64,000 nucleotides of DNA from the NCBI RefSeq assembly GCF_030997045.1, contig NZ_CP116899.1:4860001-4924000 (forward strand), read 5' to 3'. A program made the translations under genes and the position numbers. Shown in pieces: positions 1 to 7,873 of this stretch. The notes below the pieces were generated by a model. The model was given only the letters and a program-made list of their open reading frames with translations. It made no database searches and was not told where the DNA came from. Within the stretch, counting starts at the first letter, position 1; each line of letters starts with the position of its first letter. The stretch comes from Microbulbifer sp. TB1203. GTDB lineage: Bacteria > Pseudomonadota > Gammaproteobacteria > Pseudomonadales > Cellvibrionaceae.

Positions 1-113
1 TCGACCACCTGGCTCCGCCCCAGGTCCGCGGGCAGCGGCGTGCAGGCCGCCACCCCGAGCGCTACGGCCAGGAACAGGTGCGGCGCGCGAGTTCCCTTTC
101 GCCGATGGGCCAC
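1..113 (-). CDS. N-terminus of a lipoprotein (partial, runs off the left edge)
   Basis: Only the first 37 codons are in the window. A GTG start at 113 is preceded by an AGGGA ribosome-binding site about 8 nt upstream. The peptide has a basic start (VAHRRKGTRAPH), a short hydrophobic run and a lipobox-like LGVAAC, so Cys is expected to be lipidated and the protein anchored to the outer or inner membrane. The next residues, TPLPADLGRSQVV, resemble the mature start of TolC/NodT-type RND outer-membrane channels, but that is a weak resemblance from a short stretch. An ATG 20 nt further upstream is in another frame and soon stops, which supports GTG as the start. Confidence 0.55.
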   Translation of the reverse strand, partial: MAHRRKGTRAPHLFLAVALGVAACTPLPADLGRSQVV

Positions 114-868
114 CGTTTCTTCCCTGAATTCATTTCCCGGCAGTCAGTGTAGTAGAGGCCGCTCAGCTGCCGAAGTCGTCAAATGCGATCAAGCCCCGAG
201 CCCGCCCCGCCGGCAGTGAATTTTCCGGTGTCGGCTGGATACGCACGTTGAGTACCAGCGGAGAACCCTGCTCGCGCGGGCTGTTGGCCATTGAAATAGG
301 ATCGGCTACAGGGTTCGCGGTGATCCGCGTTGGCGGCGGCCTGCCAGTTCGCCCAGTCGGGGCGGTAATCCGGGTCCAACAGGATTTCCGCCAGGCGCAG
401 GTTCGGGACAGCAATTGCAGCCCTGTTCGCAGTTGTCCAGACCGTCGTCTTTATTGCAGTAGTGTGTGTCTGCCTGCGCGGAGCAGTGGTCTCGATGGCC
501 GCTGTCCGTTTCGCCTTGAGTGGGCAGGTCAAGGAATATTCCCGAAGCACAGGGAGCGGCCGTCGCCTGCCCGCCGGCGGCCAAACAACGAGAGTCATAG
601 TAGTGTTCGGGCGAGTCCTCGGCACATGGAATTATTCTGTTAATTGGGACGAATGGCCCAGTGCATAAGCCGGTGTCCGCCGTCGTAATACAACTCCCAT
701 GGCCACTCCCCTATAAATGTCCGGTATTCCAAAAGTGGCTGGCTATACTTCCTGGGCGGGTTGTTCTGCAGGGAGCTGCATGGGTGAAATCGCCGCAGTG
801 GCGGCGATAGAGGGAAAGGCCACTCGCTAAGGCACCGATCGACTTTACTCCCGACACTGGAGACGAAT
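114..868. other. 755 bp with no supportable gene; upstream region of bufA1
   Basis: Several overlapping open frames cross 163-643 on both strands, but none has a convincing start, ribosome-binding site or recognisable domain. On the minus strand, stretches that look protein-like change frame (for example NLRLAEILLDPDYRPDW in one frame and PLVLNVRIQPTPENSLP in another). This could be a decayed gene, but I cannot name it. The last 230 bases must carry the bufA1 promoter; TATACT at about 750 could be a -10 element, without a good -35. Confidence 0.4.
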
Positions 869-1189
869 ATGAATCGCAAAGTGACCTCGGCTGCGCTGGC
901 GCTTGCCTTCAGTACCGCGGTAACCCTGGCGGCTTCCCCAGCACTTGCGGCCGGTGACAAGGACAAAGGCGACAAGGACAAAGGCGACAAGGAGAAGTGT
1001 TACGGCGTGGCCCTGGCCGGCCAGAACGACTGCGCCGACGGCCCCGGCACCACCTGCGCGGGCTCCTCCAAGAGAAACTACCAGGGCAATACCTGGAAGT
1101 ATGTGCCCAAGGGCACCTGCAAGGAGATACCGTCACCCACCTCCCCCACCGGCAAGGGCCAGTTGCAGCCGTTCCAGGAGAAGGGCTGA
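869..1189 (+). CDS. bufA1: BufA1-type bufferin precursor (DUF2282), copper-binding RiPP
   Basis: Precursor of a periplasmic metallophore of the bufferin family: selected Cys residues are modified by the MNIO enzyme BufB and the product binds copper in the envelope (known for the family). The 106-residue protein has a Sec signal peptide ending near ALA27, a charged linker with three GDK units (29-43), then the bufferin core with Cys44, Cys55, Cys63 and Cys84. Motifs KCYGVALAG, TTCAGSS and VPKGTCKEI are typical. The start ATG follows a GGAGAC ribosome-binding site. bufB begins 7 nt after its stop, so the two are co-transcribed. A very similar second precursor lies at 20758-21138. Assignment is firm; the metal and the chemistry in this organism are inferred. 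Confidence 0.93.
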   Translation: MNRKVTSAALALAFSTAVTLAASPALAAGDKDKGDKDKGDKEKCYGVALAGQNDCADGPGTTCAGSSKRNYQGNTWKYVPKGTCKEIPSPTSPTGKGQLQPFQEKG

Positions 1190-1195
1190 TCACCG

Positions 1196-2038
1196 ATGAG
1201 CCTCCCAGTGGCGGCCGGTGTTGGCCTCAAGCCCGAACACTTCCGGCAGGTGCTCGATACAACGCCGCCGCTGGGGTTCTTTGAAATCCACGCGGAAAAC
1301 TACTTGGTGGCGGGCGGCCCAATGCACCACTATCTGGAGCGGGTCTGCGCGTGCTACCCACTGTCGGTGCACGGCGTGGGCCTGTCCATCGGCGGCGAGG
1401 AGCCCCTGGACCGCGGTCACCTCCAGGCTCTGCGCGCACTGCTCGACCGCTACCGGCCGGCGGTCTTTTCCGAGCACCTGGCCTGGTCCTCCCACGGCGG
1501 TACTTTTTTCAATGACCTGCTGCCGCTGCCCTACAACCGGCGCACCCTGGAGCGCGTGTGCGAGCATATCGAGCAGGTGCAGGAAGCGCTCGGCCGACGG
1601 ATTCTGCTGGAGAATCCCTCCACTTATGTGGAGTTCTCCGGCACCAGCTACAGCGAGGCGGAGTTTATCGACGAACTGGTAAAGCGCAGCGGCTGCGGCC
1701 TGCTGCTGGACGTGAACAATGCCTATATCTCCTGCATCAATCACGGCCGCGACCTGGAGGCATTCCTTTCCGCATTGCCGCTGGACGCGGTGGGTGAGAT
1801 TCACCTGGCCGGGTTTTACCGCGACCGCGACAGTCTGGGCGCCCCACTGCTGATCGACAGCCACGGCAGCGCCGTGGACCGGGCGGTGTGGCAGGCCTAC
1901 GAATCGGTGCTGGAGCGGACCGGCCCGTTGCCCACGCTGATCGAGTGGGACAACGCTATTCCGCCACTCGAGACCCTGTGCGCGGAGGCGGCGCGGGCGC
2001 AGGGTTATCTGAGTGCCTGCGCGGTGCGGGAGGCCTGA
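1196..2038 (+). CDS. bufB: BufB, MNIO family bufferin maturase (DUF692)
   Basis: Multinuclear non-heme iron oxidative enzyme with a TIM-barrel fold that modifies Cys residues of the BufA1 precursor, probably in the cytoplasm before export. The 280-residue length is normal. Expected metal-ligand motifs are visible in order: EIHAENY (30-36), His59 in LSVHGVGLS, SEHLAWS (92-98), Glu139 in LLENPSTYVEF, LDVNNAY (171-177), His203 in EIHLAGF, Asp221 and His223 in DSHGS, and Glu250 in LIEWDN. It lies 7 nt downstream of bufA1 and 2 nt upstream of bufC. Nothing looks truncated. Family assignment is secure; the exact modification here is inferred. Confidence 0.93.
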   Translation: MSLPVAAGVGLKPEHFRQVLDTTPPLGFFEIHAENYLVAGGPMHHYLERVCACYPLSVHGVGLSIGGEEPLDRGHLQALRALLDRYRPAVFSEHLAWSSHGGTFFNDLLPLPYNRRTLERVCEHIEQVQEALGRRILLENPSTYVEFSGTSYSEAEFIDELVKRSGCGLLLDVNNAYISCINHGRDLEAFLSALPLDAVGEIHLAGFYRDRDSLGAPLLIDSHGSAVDRAVWQAYESVLERTGPLPTLIEWDNAIPPLETLCAEAARAQGYLSACAVREA

Positions 2039-2040
2039 CC

Positions 2041-2799
2041 GTGGAGGAGCACTGGGCAGCCGCACTGCTGGACCCGGAAGCGCCGACACCCCCGGACCTG
2101 ACCAGTTGGAACGGCTCCGACCCGGGACAGCGCTTCGCCGTCTACCGCAACAACGTCGTGGTGTCGCTGGTGGAATCCCTGGCGCAGACCTTCCCGGTCA
2201 CCTGCGAACTGGTGGGCGAGGAATTCTTCCACGCCATGGGCCGCGAGTTCGTGTGTGCGCGGCCGCCGCGCTCGACTCTGCTGGCGCGCTACGGCGAGGG
2301 ATTCGCAGAATTCGTGGAGGATTTTCCACCCGCCGCGAGCGTTCCCTACCTGGCAGATATGGCGCGCCTGGAAATGCACTGCCTGGTCGCACTGCACGCC
2401 GCCGACGCCGATCCGGCGGCGCCGCAGGTGCTGGAGGCGGCGCTGCGGGAACCGGAGTGCCTGCCCGCGCTGCGCCTGGGGGTGCACCCCTCACTGCGCT
2501 GCCTGCGCTCGGAATTCGCGGTCTTTTCCCTGTGGGACGCGCACCGGGGCGAACTGGATATCTCCCAGGTGGACCCTTTTGCCGCCGAGTGCGGCTGGGT
2601 ACTGCGCAGCGGCCTGGAAGTGCGGCTGTTGCCCATGTGCGCGGGGGACTGCGATTTTGTCGAGGCGCTTGCCCGCGGCGACTCTTTTGGCGAGGCGGCG
2701 GAGGCCGCCGGGGGAGATCGCGAATTTGATCTGGGCCGCTGCCTGGCGGCGCTGTTGCGGTGGGGGATGGTGACTACAGTGGACAGTGATCCGGTGTAG
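2041..2799 (+). CDS. bufC: BufC-type partner protein (DUF2063, putative DNA-binding fold)
   Basis: Companion of the MNIO enzyme in bufferin clusters, thought to help present the precursor to BufB. The N-terminal DUF2063 domain is recognised by RFAVYRNNVVVSLVESL and the following LVGEEFFHAMGREF and PYLADMARLE motifs; the C-terminal half (about 130-252) is a less conserved partner-binding domain. The start is GTG at 2041, because it sits 2 nt after the bufB stop with GGGAGG about 7 nt upstream; the frame is open further upstream only inside bufB. The stop TAG (2797-2799) is the first TAG of a palindromic repeat, so the repeat appears to define the C-terminus. Confidence 0.9.
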   Translation: MEEHWAAALLDPEAPTPPDLTSWNGSDPGQRFAVYRNNVVVSLVESLAQTFPVTCELVGEEFFHAMGREFVCARPPRSTLLARYGEGFAEFVEDFPPAASVPYLADMARLEMHCLVALHAADADPAAPQVLEAALREPECLPALRLGVHPSLRCLRSEFAVFSLWDAHRGELDISQVDPFAAECGWVLRSGLEVRLLPMCAGDCDFVEALARGDSFGEAAEAAGGDREFDLGRCLAALLRWGMVTTVDSDPV

Positions 2800-2840
2800 G
2801 GTGCGCCGCTCGGTAATGCGGTGCGCATGGCGCACCCTAC
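2796..2840. repeat. REP-like palindrome, GTAGGGTGCGCC family
   Basis: Imperfect inverted repeat: GTAGGGTGCGCC at the left pairs with GGCGCACCCTAC at the right. A second member with the same ends is at 61634-61708. It lies between bufC and the DoxX gene and could form a hairpin in the operon transcript, acting as mRNA stabiliser or attenuator (inference). Confidence 0.75.
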
Positions 2841-2868
2841 TGTCGGTGATAATGACGGTTAACTTGCG

Positions 2869-3327
2869 ATGAAAAAACTGATTGAGTGGTGCGAGCGGAT
2901 TCCCCACAGTTTTATCGCCCTGCTGGGGCGCTTCTCCATCTCCGCGGTCTTCTGGCTGTCCGGGCAGACCAAGGTGACGGGGCTCGACATCGATATCGTG
3001 CACGGCGTGTTCAAGCTGGGCTGGCCGAAACTCTCCGATTCGGCGGTGGACCTGTTCCGCAACGAATACCAACTGCCGCTGATTCCCCCGGAGACCGCCG
3101 CGGTGATGGCTGCCACCGCAGAGCATATCTTTCCCATGATGTTGCTGCTCGGCCTGGGTACGCGCTTCGCCGCGCTGGCCCTATTGATAATGACCGCGGT
3201 TATCGAAATTTTCGTTTTTCCGGACGCCTATCCCACCCATGGTGTCTGGGCCACGGTACTAATCTACCTGATGGCCCGCGGGGCGGGCGTAGTCTCGCTG
3301 GATCACTGGTTTTTCAGACGTAAATGA
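2869..3327 (+). CDS. DoxX family membrane protein of the bufferin operon
   Basis: Small integral membrane protein of the DoxX/SURF4 family that commonly closes bufferin operons; its role there is unknown, perhaps redox or membrane support. The 152-residue protein has about four hydrophobic segments (around 14-35, 80-100, 102-122, 126-146) and the family start LLGRFSISAVFWLSGQTKV. It follows bufC by 69 bp containing a palindrome, and its stop overlaps the next start in ATGA, so the downstream peptidase is translationally coupled to it. Identity as DoxX is clear, function is not. Confidence 0.85.
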   Translation: MKKLIEWCERIPHSFIALLGRFSISAVFWLSGQTKVTGLDIDIVHGVFKLGWPKLSDSAVDLFRNEYQLPLIPPETAAVMAATAEHIFPMMLLLGLGTRFAALALLIMTAVIEIFVFPDAYPTHGVWATVLIYLMARGAGVVSLDHWFFRRK

Positions 3328-4067
3328 ATGCGTTGTTGCAGCGCTTGGGCACGGGCCTGGCGCGCTATCTCAGCCAGCCGCGCCATATACACAGCGTGGC
3401 CGGCGCCACGCCGCTGGACCTGCTGCGCGGCTGCCTGCAACCGGCGGACGTGGTGCTGGTTGAGGGCAATTCGCGTATCAGCACTGCGATCAAATATTTG
3501 ACCCAGTCCACCTGGTCCCACGCCGTACTGTTTGTTGGCGGGCCGGAAGAGAGTTGCTTCGTGGAGGCGGACACCGTGGACGGCGTGCGCAGCATTGGCC
3601 TGCAGGCTTTCAACGGGCTGCACACGCGGATCTGCCGCGCTCACGGGCTCAGCGACGCCGAGCGTCGCGCGGTGACCGAATTCGTCAGCGAACGCATCGG
3701 CTATCAATACGACCTGCGCAACCTCTTCGATCTGGCGCGCTACCTTTTGCCCACGCCGCCGGTGCCTTCCCATGTCCGCCGCGACATGATCGCCCTGGGC
3801 AGCGGCGACCCCACCCGGGCCATCTGCTCCACCCTGATCGCCGAGGCCTTTCAGTCGATCCGCTATCCAATACTGCCATTCCACCGGGTCGTCGAGGACT
3901 GCGACGGCTGTCACAAGGAACTCCTGCGACTGCGCCACCATAGTCTGTTCGCGCCGCGGGATTTCGATGTCTCACCCTACTTTTCCGTGATCAAGCCCAG
4001 CCTGAGCGGGGAATTCGATTTCCACCGGTTGTGTTGGGAAAATGATTCCAAGGCCGATTCTCCATAA
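3324..4067 (+). CDS. YiiX/YebB-like NlpC/P60-type cysteine hydrolase
   Basis: Circularly permuted papain-like hydrolase of the YiiX/YebB group, enzymes thought to act on cell-wall peptides, lipids or amide bonds. Visible elements: LQPADVVLVEG (39-48), His66 in WSHAVLFVG as the likely catalytic His, GYQYDLRN (126-133), and Cys168 in RAICSTLIAEAF as the likely nucleophile, in the permuted order His before Cys. No clear signal peptide is present. The ATG overlaps the stop of the DoxX gene by 4 nt, so it is the fifth gene of the bufferin transcript. Whether it processes the bufferin or only rides along is unknown. Confidence 0.82.
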   Translation: MNALLQRLGTGLARYLSQPRHIHSVAGATPLDLLRGCLQPADVVLVEGNSRISTAIKYLTQSTWSHAVLFVGGPEESCFVEADTVDGVRSIGLQAFNGLHTRICRAHGLSDAERRAVTEFVSERIGYQYDLRNLFDLARYLLPTPPVPSHVRRDMIALGSGDPTRAICSTLIAEAFQSIRYPILPFHRVVEDCDGCHKELLRLRHHSLFAPRDFDVSPYFSVIKPSLSGEFDFHRLCWENDSKADSP

Positions 4068-4143
4068 AACCCGCCGCGGAAAGAAGCATTCCATCTAAGC
4101 ATACGCGCGACACCATCTTACGCTCGACAGCAGAGGTGGAACT

Positions 4144-4698
4144 ATGCGCGAGAAAAGAGGATACGCCCTGTTTCTGTCCGGCTTGGTGCTGTGTTTTTTC
4201 ACCCTGACACCGCTCCCTGCCGATGCCACGGCCAGTTGGTTCGACGAACAGGCCGCCGCCAGCGTGCCAGGGGCGCCGACGATCCGGGTCGACCTGGGCG
4301 AGCAGCGGGCCTATTTCTACAAGGGGAACGAGTTGGTGGGAGTATCGCGTGTCTCTTCCGGCAGACCAGGCTATCGAACACCGACTGGCCACTTTCGGGT
4401 GCTGGGAAAGAAGCTTCGTCACCGGTCCACCCTTTACGGTAGCTATGTGGACAGGAACACGCACCAGGTGGTGCGCTCCGACGTGGACACCAGGCGACAC
4501 CGCCGCCCGCCGGGCACCTACTACAGAGGCGCCAAGATGAACTATTTTATTCGCTTCAACGGCGGCATCGGTTTCCACGCTTCCGGGGATGTGCCCGGCC
4601 ACCCCGCTTCCCACGGCTGCGTGCGCATGCCTCCGGGAATGGCGACCAAGTTTTTCCGATATGCGTCGGTGGGGACGCCGGTGATTGTCACGCAATGA
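4144..4698 (+). CDS. L,D-transpeptidase (YkuD domain), exported
   Basis: Periplasmic enzyme that makes 3-3 peptidoglycan cross-links or attaches proteins to the wall. The 184-residue protein has a signal peptide (hydrophobic 8-28, cleavage near ADATA) and a YkuD domain from about residue 46. The catalytic signature is complete: His145 in GFHASG and SHGCVRM (156-162) with nucleophile Cys159. The domain starts with IRVDLGEQRAYFYKGNELV, and no LysM or peptidoglycan-binding domain is present. It follows the YiiX-like gene by 76 bp on the same strand and may be in the same transcript; AGGTGG precedes the ATG. Confidence 0.9.
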   Translation: MREKRGYALFLSGLVLCFFTLTPLPADATASWFDEQAAASVPGAPTIRVDLGEQRAYFYKGNELVGVSRVSSGRPGYRTPTGHFRVLGKKLRHRSTLYGSYVDRNTHQVVRSDVDTRRHRRPPGTYYRGAKMNYFIRFNGGIGFHASGDVPGHPASHGCVRMPPGMATKFFRYASVGTPVIVTQ

Positions 4699-4752
4699 AA
4701 GAGGCCCGAAGGTGGGCACGTCGCTGTCGCCCGTTCAGCGGCTGGTTAACTG

Positions 4753-5361
4753 TCATTGCATCGGCTGGCGAATGATCGTTTTCCACTTACTCGGATCTGC
4801 ACGCCGTATATCGCTCAAGTAAATCTCATGGTGCTTTCCGGTGAGGCCTGATCGGGAATCGATGAACGCATGCAGGTTCTCAATCGTTGGCCCCTCTTCT
4901 GAGAATGGGCCAACGTGCAGCACTTGAGCACAACGGCCTTCAGAAAATTCCTCCAGGCGCAGCTGGTCGATGGCGGGAAGCTGTTTTTTAATGCGGACCG
5001 CAGTAATAGCCGCTTCGAGAACTTCATCTGCAACGAAATCGGGCTGCATAATCATCATCGTCCACTTCCAGTCTTCTCTGTCGTTGGCGACGAAGGCCGA
5101 CATGTCGTCCGCCCACCATAGCCCTTCGAGCGGCATGACTGAATAGTCGAGATTTTGTGGGCCTTTCTTGACCATAAACTTGGCCGTGTAGGACACAGAA
5201 AACAATGCCTCTACAGCCCGTGCATACTCCTGGGAAGTGTTCGGATCTCCTTTTCCGTCAATCATAAGAAATCTGAACGTAGGGACCTCAACCTGCACAA
5301 CATTCTTAGCGGACGCTTTGTAGAACTGCTGCAGATCTTTCTTCAGATCGACCTTCTTCAT
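4753..5361 (-). CDS. GyrI-like domain protein
   Basis: Single-domain protein of the GyrI-like/SOUL-type small-molecule-binding superfamily; stand-alone members are often multidrug-binding or hydrolase-like, and the substrate here is unknown. The start is set at 5361 (MKKVDLKKDLQQFYK) because AGGAGAG lies about 9 nt upstream and the family begins here; the frame is open for 58 more codons that look non-coding. Motifs: FLMIDGKGDPNTS near the start, YSVMPLEGLWW in the middle, and AQVLHVGPFSEEGPT with EIYLSD at the end, all typical of the fold. 202 residues. It converges on the L,D-transpeptidase and stands alone. Confidence 0.85.
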   Translation of the reverse strand: MKKVDLKKDLQQFYKASAKNVVQVEVPTFRFLMIDGKGDPNTSQEYARAVEALFSVSYTAKFMVKKGPQNLDYSVMPLEGLWWADDMSAFVANDREDWKWTMMIMQPDFVADEVLEAAITAVRIKKQLPAIDQLRLEEFSEGRCAQVLHVGPFSEEGPTIENLHAFIDSRSGLTGKHHEIYLSDIRRADPSKWKTIIRQPMQ

Positions 5362-6003
5362 TTGCCCCACTCTCCTGATTAACAGCAAGCACGCTGTCTT
5401 TTGGTGTCGTCCCACCAGTAAATAAAGCCTGGGGACAACGGGATTAACCCCAAAGCAGTAGCCAAAACGTGGGACAGTTTCTTTAGCATGACTTACACAA
5501 GCCTTGGCTGACACCAACATTTTCAGCATGGGCACCTGCTGTGTGTCAAGGGCATGCAGTCAAGCCCCGGGAAAACAACCAACCAATGAACACCCGAGCC
5601 AAGGTGAAGTAGCGTTGTTGTTGAGCACCTGGACGGTTAAAATTCCCGCTGAAGGTCGGCTTCGCAGGGTGGGGTGGATGTCTCACACCAAACATCCCTA
5701 CCACTTTGTGCCAACCTTCTCCTTTATTTTCAAGTAGTTACCTTATAGCATCTGAGCCTCCCATTAGCCTGTTCCGGCGCATCCTTGAGCAAGTTTGTGC
5801 GCTTGCATAAAGGTGGCAGGAGCAGGGCAAACAGTCGGCAGAAGCGCGCCGCTATTGCAAAATCAGAATGGCCCGGGAATCGTTGACGCTGCTCCGGGTC
5901 GGCCGGTTTTGCTGACGATCGGCCCCGTCACCGCAAAGGGTTGCTACCAATCCGCTGATCTTGCAGGTCAAGCGGTACAGGACCGTAACGGAAGTTACTT
6001 GAT
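5362..6003. other. 642 bp intergenic between GyrI-like gene and ebo operon
   Basis: Divergent upstream regions of the GyrI-like gene and eboA. Short frames exist but none has a supported start or recognisable content. The ebo promoter should lie here; I cannot point to clear -35/-10 boxes. No hairpin followed by a T-run was found. Confidence 0.4.
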
Positions 6004-6891
6004 ATGGATAAATTAGCCGAAATCGCAAAGTACCTCCACGCCATGCTTGGCAGGCAATCAAAGGCGGATTCCATCGCATGGCTGGAACAACAGCAATCCG
6101 GTATCAGCGGCGATTCACCGTCAGGGTTCTATCTAGCGTTCAGTACCGCATCCCGATTTTTTGACAAGGCGCCGCTATACGTCAACCGGCAAGACGCGGC
6201 ACGTGCATGTGAACTGCGTCCCGGCTTCAGTCCCGGGCATTGGAACTGCTTGCAGGCAGCGCGGGCGTATCTTTTGCTACTTTATCCGCACGACAATCCG
6301 GACAAATGGCTCGCCACCCTCGACAAGCTTTTCGAAACCGCCGACTTGCATGAGCAGGAAGCGCTCTATGCCGCGCTGCCCCTGGTGCCCAACCCGGCCT
6401 TATTGAAACTGCGGGCTGCGGAAGGACTGCGGACCAATATGACGACCGTATTCGATGCCGTAGCCCTGCATAATTCCTATCCCGCCGAATACCTCGACGA
6501 GCCTGCCTGGAACCAACTGTTGCTCAAAGCCGTATTCCTGCAACGTCCTCTGTATCAAATCCAGGGAGCGGATCACCGGGCCAACCCGACACTGGCGCAA
6601 GCACTGATCGAATATGCCCACGAGCGCTGGGCTGCCGGCAGGAACATCACTCCCGAGCTGTGGCGCTTCGTCGGTCCGTTTTTACAGGAAAAGCACGTGG
6701 GCGATATACAGCGTGTGCTGATAGAGGGAACCCCGCTCGAACGGGAGGCGATTCTCTTGGCATGCAATATGAGTTCCCTGCCAACCGCAAGGCAGCGGTT
6801 GGAAGACTATCCGGAAATTCAAGCGAAAATCGAATCGGGAGAACTGAACTGGGAAAAGGTGGGCAAACAAAGTCACAGCACTGCGCTCTGA
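6004..6891 (+). CDS. eboA: EboA family metabolite traffic protein
   Basis: First gene of the ebo cluster, a conserved set needed in Nostoc for moving a scytonemin precursor to the periplasm and in Pseudomonas (as edb) for repelling nematodes. EboA has no known biochemical activity. The 295-residue protein is soluble and helical, with no signal peptide; recognisable stretches are LELRPGFSPGHW-like CELRPGFSPGHWN (74-86), QAARAYLLLL and a C-terminal LACNMSSLPTARQRL. The ATG has GGAAG about 9 nt upstream. The next gene, eboB, begins 57 bp downstream. The assignment rests on family motifs plus the full syntenic block. Confidence 0.88.
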   Translation: MDKLAEIAKYLHAMLGRQSKADSIAWLEQQQSGISGDSPSGFYLAFSTASRFFDKAPLYVNRQDAARACELRPGFSPGHWNCLQAARAYLLLLYPHDNPDKWLATLDKLFETADLHEQEALYAALPLVPNPALLKLRAAEGLRTNMTTVFDAVALHNSYPAEYLDEPAWNQLLLKAVFLQRPLYQIQGADHRANPTLAQALIEYAHERWAAGRNITPELWRFVGPFLQEKHVGDIQRVLIEGTPLEREAILLACNMSSLPTARQRLEDYPEIQAKIESGELNWEKVGKQSHSTAL

Positions 6892-6948
6892 GCCGTACTA
6901 TAAGCGCAGCTGCCAAACAGATCCGAAACCATCAAGCTGAGACGTACC

Positions 6949-7872
6949 ATGACAGAGAATAAAAAGCGTTTTATCGACCCCCACATCCACGTCACCTCGC
7001 GCACTACTGACGATTACCAGGCCATGCGCGAGGCGGGTATTGTAGCCATTATCGAGCCGGCCTTCTGGCTCGGCCAGCCCCGCACCCAGGTGGGAGCCTT
7101 CCAGGACTACTTCAGCAGCCTGGTGGGCTGGGAACGGTTCCGTGCGAGCCAATTCGGCATCCGCCATTACTGCGCGATGGGCCTCAACTCCAAGGAAGCC
7201 AACAACGAACCCCTTGCAGAACAGGTGATGGAGCTGCTGCCCCTGTACGTGGGCAAGGAAAACGTAGTGGCCATCGGCGAAATTGGCTACGATGACCAGA
7301 CAGCTGCGGAGGATAAATATTTCCGATTGCAGCTGGAGCTGGCAAAAACCGTCCAACTGCCAGTCATGATCCACACCCCCCACCGCGATAAGAAAAAAGG
7401 CACCAGCCGCAGCATGGATGTGTGCGAAGAGCACGGTATCGACCCCAGCCTGGTGGTGATCGACCACAACAATGAAGAAACCGTGCAGGAAGTGCTCGAT
7501 CGGGGATTCTGGGCTGCTTTCACCATCTACCCCCATACCAAAATGGGCAGTGAGCGCATGGTGGAAATTGTGCGCAGCTACGGCCCGGAACGCATCATTG
7601 TCGACAGCTCGGCGGACTGGGGTGTCAGCGATCCCCTGTCGGTACCCAAAACCGCCGCATTGATGGAGAAGCAAGGCATTCCGGACGACCATATCCAGCT
7701 CGTCACCTACCAGAACGCCCTCACGGCCTATGGCCAGAGCGGAAAAATCAAGGAAGCCGACTGGCTGGAGGCGGACCCTGTCGACCAACGCGAGCTGTTC
7801 GAGGGTAATTCGGTCTTGCGCGGCCAGTCTCCCAAAGTGGGTTACAAGTCATCAGACATCGTGGAGAACTAA
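6949..7872 (+). CDS. eboB: EboB, TatD-like metal-dependent hydrolase
   Basis: Amidohydrolase-superfamily TIM barrel related to TatD DNases; the substrate within the ebo pathway is unknown. Metal-site motifs appear in order: His12 and His14 in DPHIHVTS, Glu in GEIGYDD (about 105-111), His in MIHTPHRDK, His in VIDHNNEET, and Asp in DSSADWGVSD near 222-231. 307 residues, no signal peptide, so cytoplasmic. The stop TAA is followed 1 nt later by the eboC GTG, indicating tight coupling. Confidence 0.88.
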   Translation: MTENKKRFIDPHIHVTSRTTDDYQAMREAGIVAIIEPAFWLGQPRTQVGAFQDYFSSLVGWERFRASQFGIRHYCAMGLNSKEANNEPLAEQVMELLPLYVGKENVVAIGEIGYDDQTAAEDKYFRLQLELAKTVQLPVMIHTPHRDKKKGTSRSMDVCEEHGIDPSLVVIDHNNEETVQEVLDRGFWAAFTIYPHTKMGSERMVEIVRSYGPERIIVDSSADWGVSDPLSVPKTAALMEKQGIPDDHIQLVTYQNALTAYGQSGKIKEADWLEADPVDQRELFEGNSVLRGQSPKVGYKSSDIVEN

Positions 7873-7873
7873 T

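Noticed and set aside
955..1000. GDK codon repeat in bufA1 as a DNA-level tandem repeat element
   Set aside because: It is three short in-frame units inside the linker of a real gene and does not extend beyond it.
6004..7872. eboB and eboD as housekeeping TatD DNase and AroB
   Set aside because: Synteny with eboA, C, E and F in a coupled operon fits the ebo system far better.
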